Source of the DNA: JALYSX01 sp036510515
GTDB taxonomy: Bacteria; Vulcanimicrobiota; Vulcanimicrobiia; Vulcanimicrobiales; Vulcanimicrobiaceae
Reading direction: 5' to 3'
Assembly (NCBI GenBank): GCA_036510515.1
Contig: DATCDS010000140.1
Span: 1-9,937, forward strand
Length of the DNA stretch: 9,937 bases
The notes under the pieces were generated by a model. The model did no database searches, had not been told where the DNA came from, and saw only the letters and a list, made by a program, of their open reading frames with translations. This document shows positions 9,178-9,937 of this stretch, in pieces; positions within the stretch are counted from its first letter, which is position 1; each line of letters starts with the position of its first letter. Position numbers and translations under genes: made by a program.

Positions 9178-9937
9178 TTAGCGTGCGTTCGTTCCGGTTC
9201 CCGCGCGGCGAACGAAGAGTTTGCGCCAATAGGCCTTTCCGGAGAGCTTGGCGATGAGGTCGCTGGCCACGCGGGCGTCGATCGTGGCGGTCTTGGTCTG
9301 CACCCAGACCGTCGGGCGGTCGTCCGAGGCGGTCAGCGGCAGGCGGTGTAACACCTGCGACTGTTCGTCGGCCCACACGTTCTCGTCGCCGAACTCCGCG
9401 CGCAGTTCGCGCTCGCGGCGTTCGAACTCGCGCAGGTCGCTCTCTGCATTAAATTCGTCTGCCAGGCGATAGAGCAGGGTTCGATCGCGCAATGCCTGCG
9501 CGGACTGACTGCGCGCGTCGCGCAGTTCGTTGAGGACGCGGAAGTCGTCCCAGCCCAAGAACTCGCCGATCGGATCCAGCGCGTGCGGATCGGGCCAGAG
9601 TTCGCGTAAGACGTCCTGCAGGATGCGCTCGAACATGCGTGTCGTATGGTGAAAATAGACCGAAGCAAACATCATGTACCGTGCCAGCACGAAGGATTCG
9701 AGCGCGACGACGCCGCGCGCATCGATGCCCAGCACGACGCTCCCGTCGTGTTCGATCAAACGCAGCGATGCGACCAGCTGGTCCGCGTCGTAGCGTCCGC
9801 TCTGCACGCCGGTGAAGTAGGCGTCGCGCAGCAGGTAGTCCATGCGGTCCGCGTCGAGGTTGGGCCCGCTGACCAGCTCGCGCAAGGCCGGATATTTGGA
9901 CTCGTGCGAGCCCAGGATCAGGCCCAAGACTTTGCCG
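9178..9937 (-). CDS. HD-superfamily phosphohydrolase, C-terminal part (N-terminus beyond right edge)
   Basis: The frame is open to the right edge (252 residues in the window), and GKV precedes the first start-like codon, a TTG at 9927, so this is the C-terminal portion of a longer gene. The stretch SGPNLDADRMDYLLRDAYFT followed by GVQSGRYDADQL is the hallmark of the dNTPase-like HD family (COG1078, related to SAMHD1). In these proteins the Asp after 'SGPNLD' region contributes to the active-site surroundings and the H...HD metal ligands lie further upstream, here outside the window. FHHTTRMFERILQDVLRELW is also typical of the family. The C-terminal third is charged and helical (FERRERELRAEFG), ending in a beta-rich tail. 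Family members hydrolyse nucleotide triphosphates or related phosphates in the cytoplasm; the substrate here is unknown. It is the upstream gene of the operon with the M1 peptidase (10 nt gap) and the lipoprotein. Confidence 0.88.
   Translation of the reverse strand, partial: GKVLGLILGSHESKYPALRELVSGPNLDADRMDYLLRDAYFTGVQSGRYDADQLVASLRLIEHDGSVVLGIDARGVVALESFVLARYMMFASVYFHHTTRMFERILQDVLRELWPDPHALDPIGEFLGWDDFRVLNELRDARSQSAQALRDRTLLYRLADEFNAESDLREFERRERELRAEFGDENVWADEQSQVLHRLPLTASDDRPTVWVQTKTATIDARVASDLIAKLSGKAYWRKLFVRRAGTGTNAR

Overview
The window is GC-rich, densely packed bacterial DNA. Codon usage, the single-chain glycyl-tRNA synthetase, pyruvate phosphate dikinase and the lipoproteins fit an uncultured, probably soil or metagenome-derived lineage. 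My guess is something like Candidatus Eremiobacterota (WPS-2), but this rests on general resemblance and could be wrong. I see no rRNA, tRNA, CRISPR array, transposase or phage gene.

Left end (1-735): two small envelope genes lie head to head. A lipoprotein gene on the minus strand runs off the left edge. A plus-strand gene encodes a secreted or membrane protein with a proline/alanine-rich linker and one membrane segment. Region 764-1721 (plus) holds an orphan PD-(D/E)XK nuclease-like gene whose reading frame is broken at a GC-rich near-palindrome around 891-910. No partner methyltransferase is visible.

Region 1722-1948 has no convincing gene. It carries short inverted repeats and a repeated 'caccatgac' word, consistent with a degenerate dispersed intergenic repeat.

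Centre (1949-5948, plus): a housekeeping pair, glycyl-tRNA synthetase followed by pyruvate phosphate dikinase. The second gene appears to start at a TTG inside the end of the first (50-nt overlap), suggesting translational coupling.

Right half (5953-9937, minus): an apparent three-gene operon meets ppdK tail to tail with only 4 nt between the stop codons. In transcription order it encodes an HD-superfamily phosphohydrolase (N-terminus beyond the window), a secreted M1 zinc aminopeptidase with C-terminal HEAT-like repeats, and a lipoprotein of unknown function. The lipoprotein frame has no ATG, GTG or TTG at its N-terminus. It has a well-placed AAGGA followed by ACG, giving a perfect lipoprotein signal peptide if ACG is the start.

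No clearly new multi-gene system is present. The points most worth a second look are the non-canonical ACG start, the frameshifted nuclease, the glyQS/ppdK overlap and the intergenic repeat.
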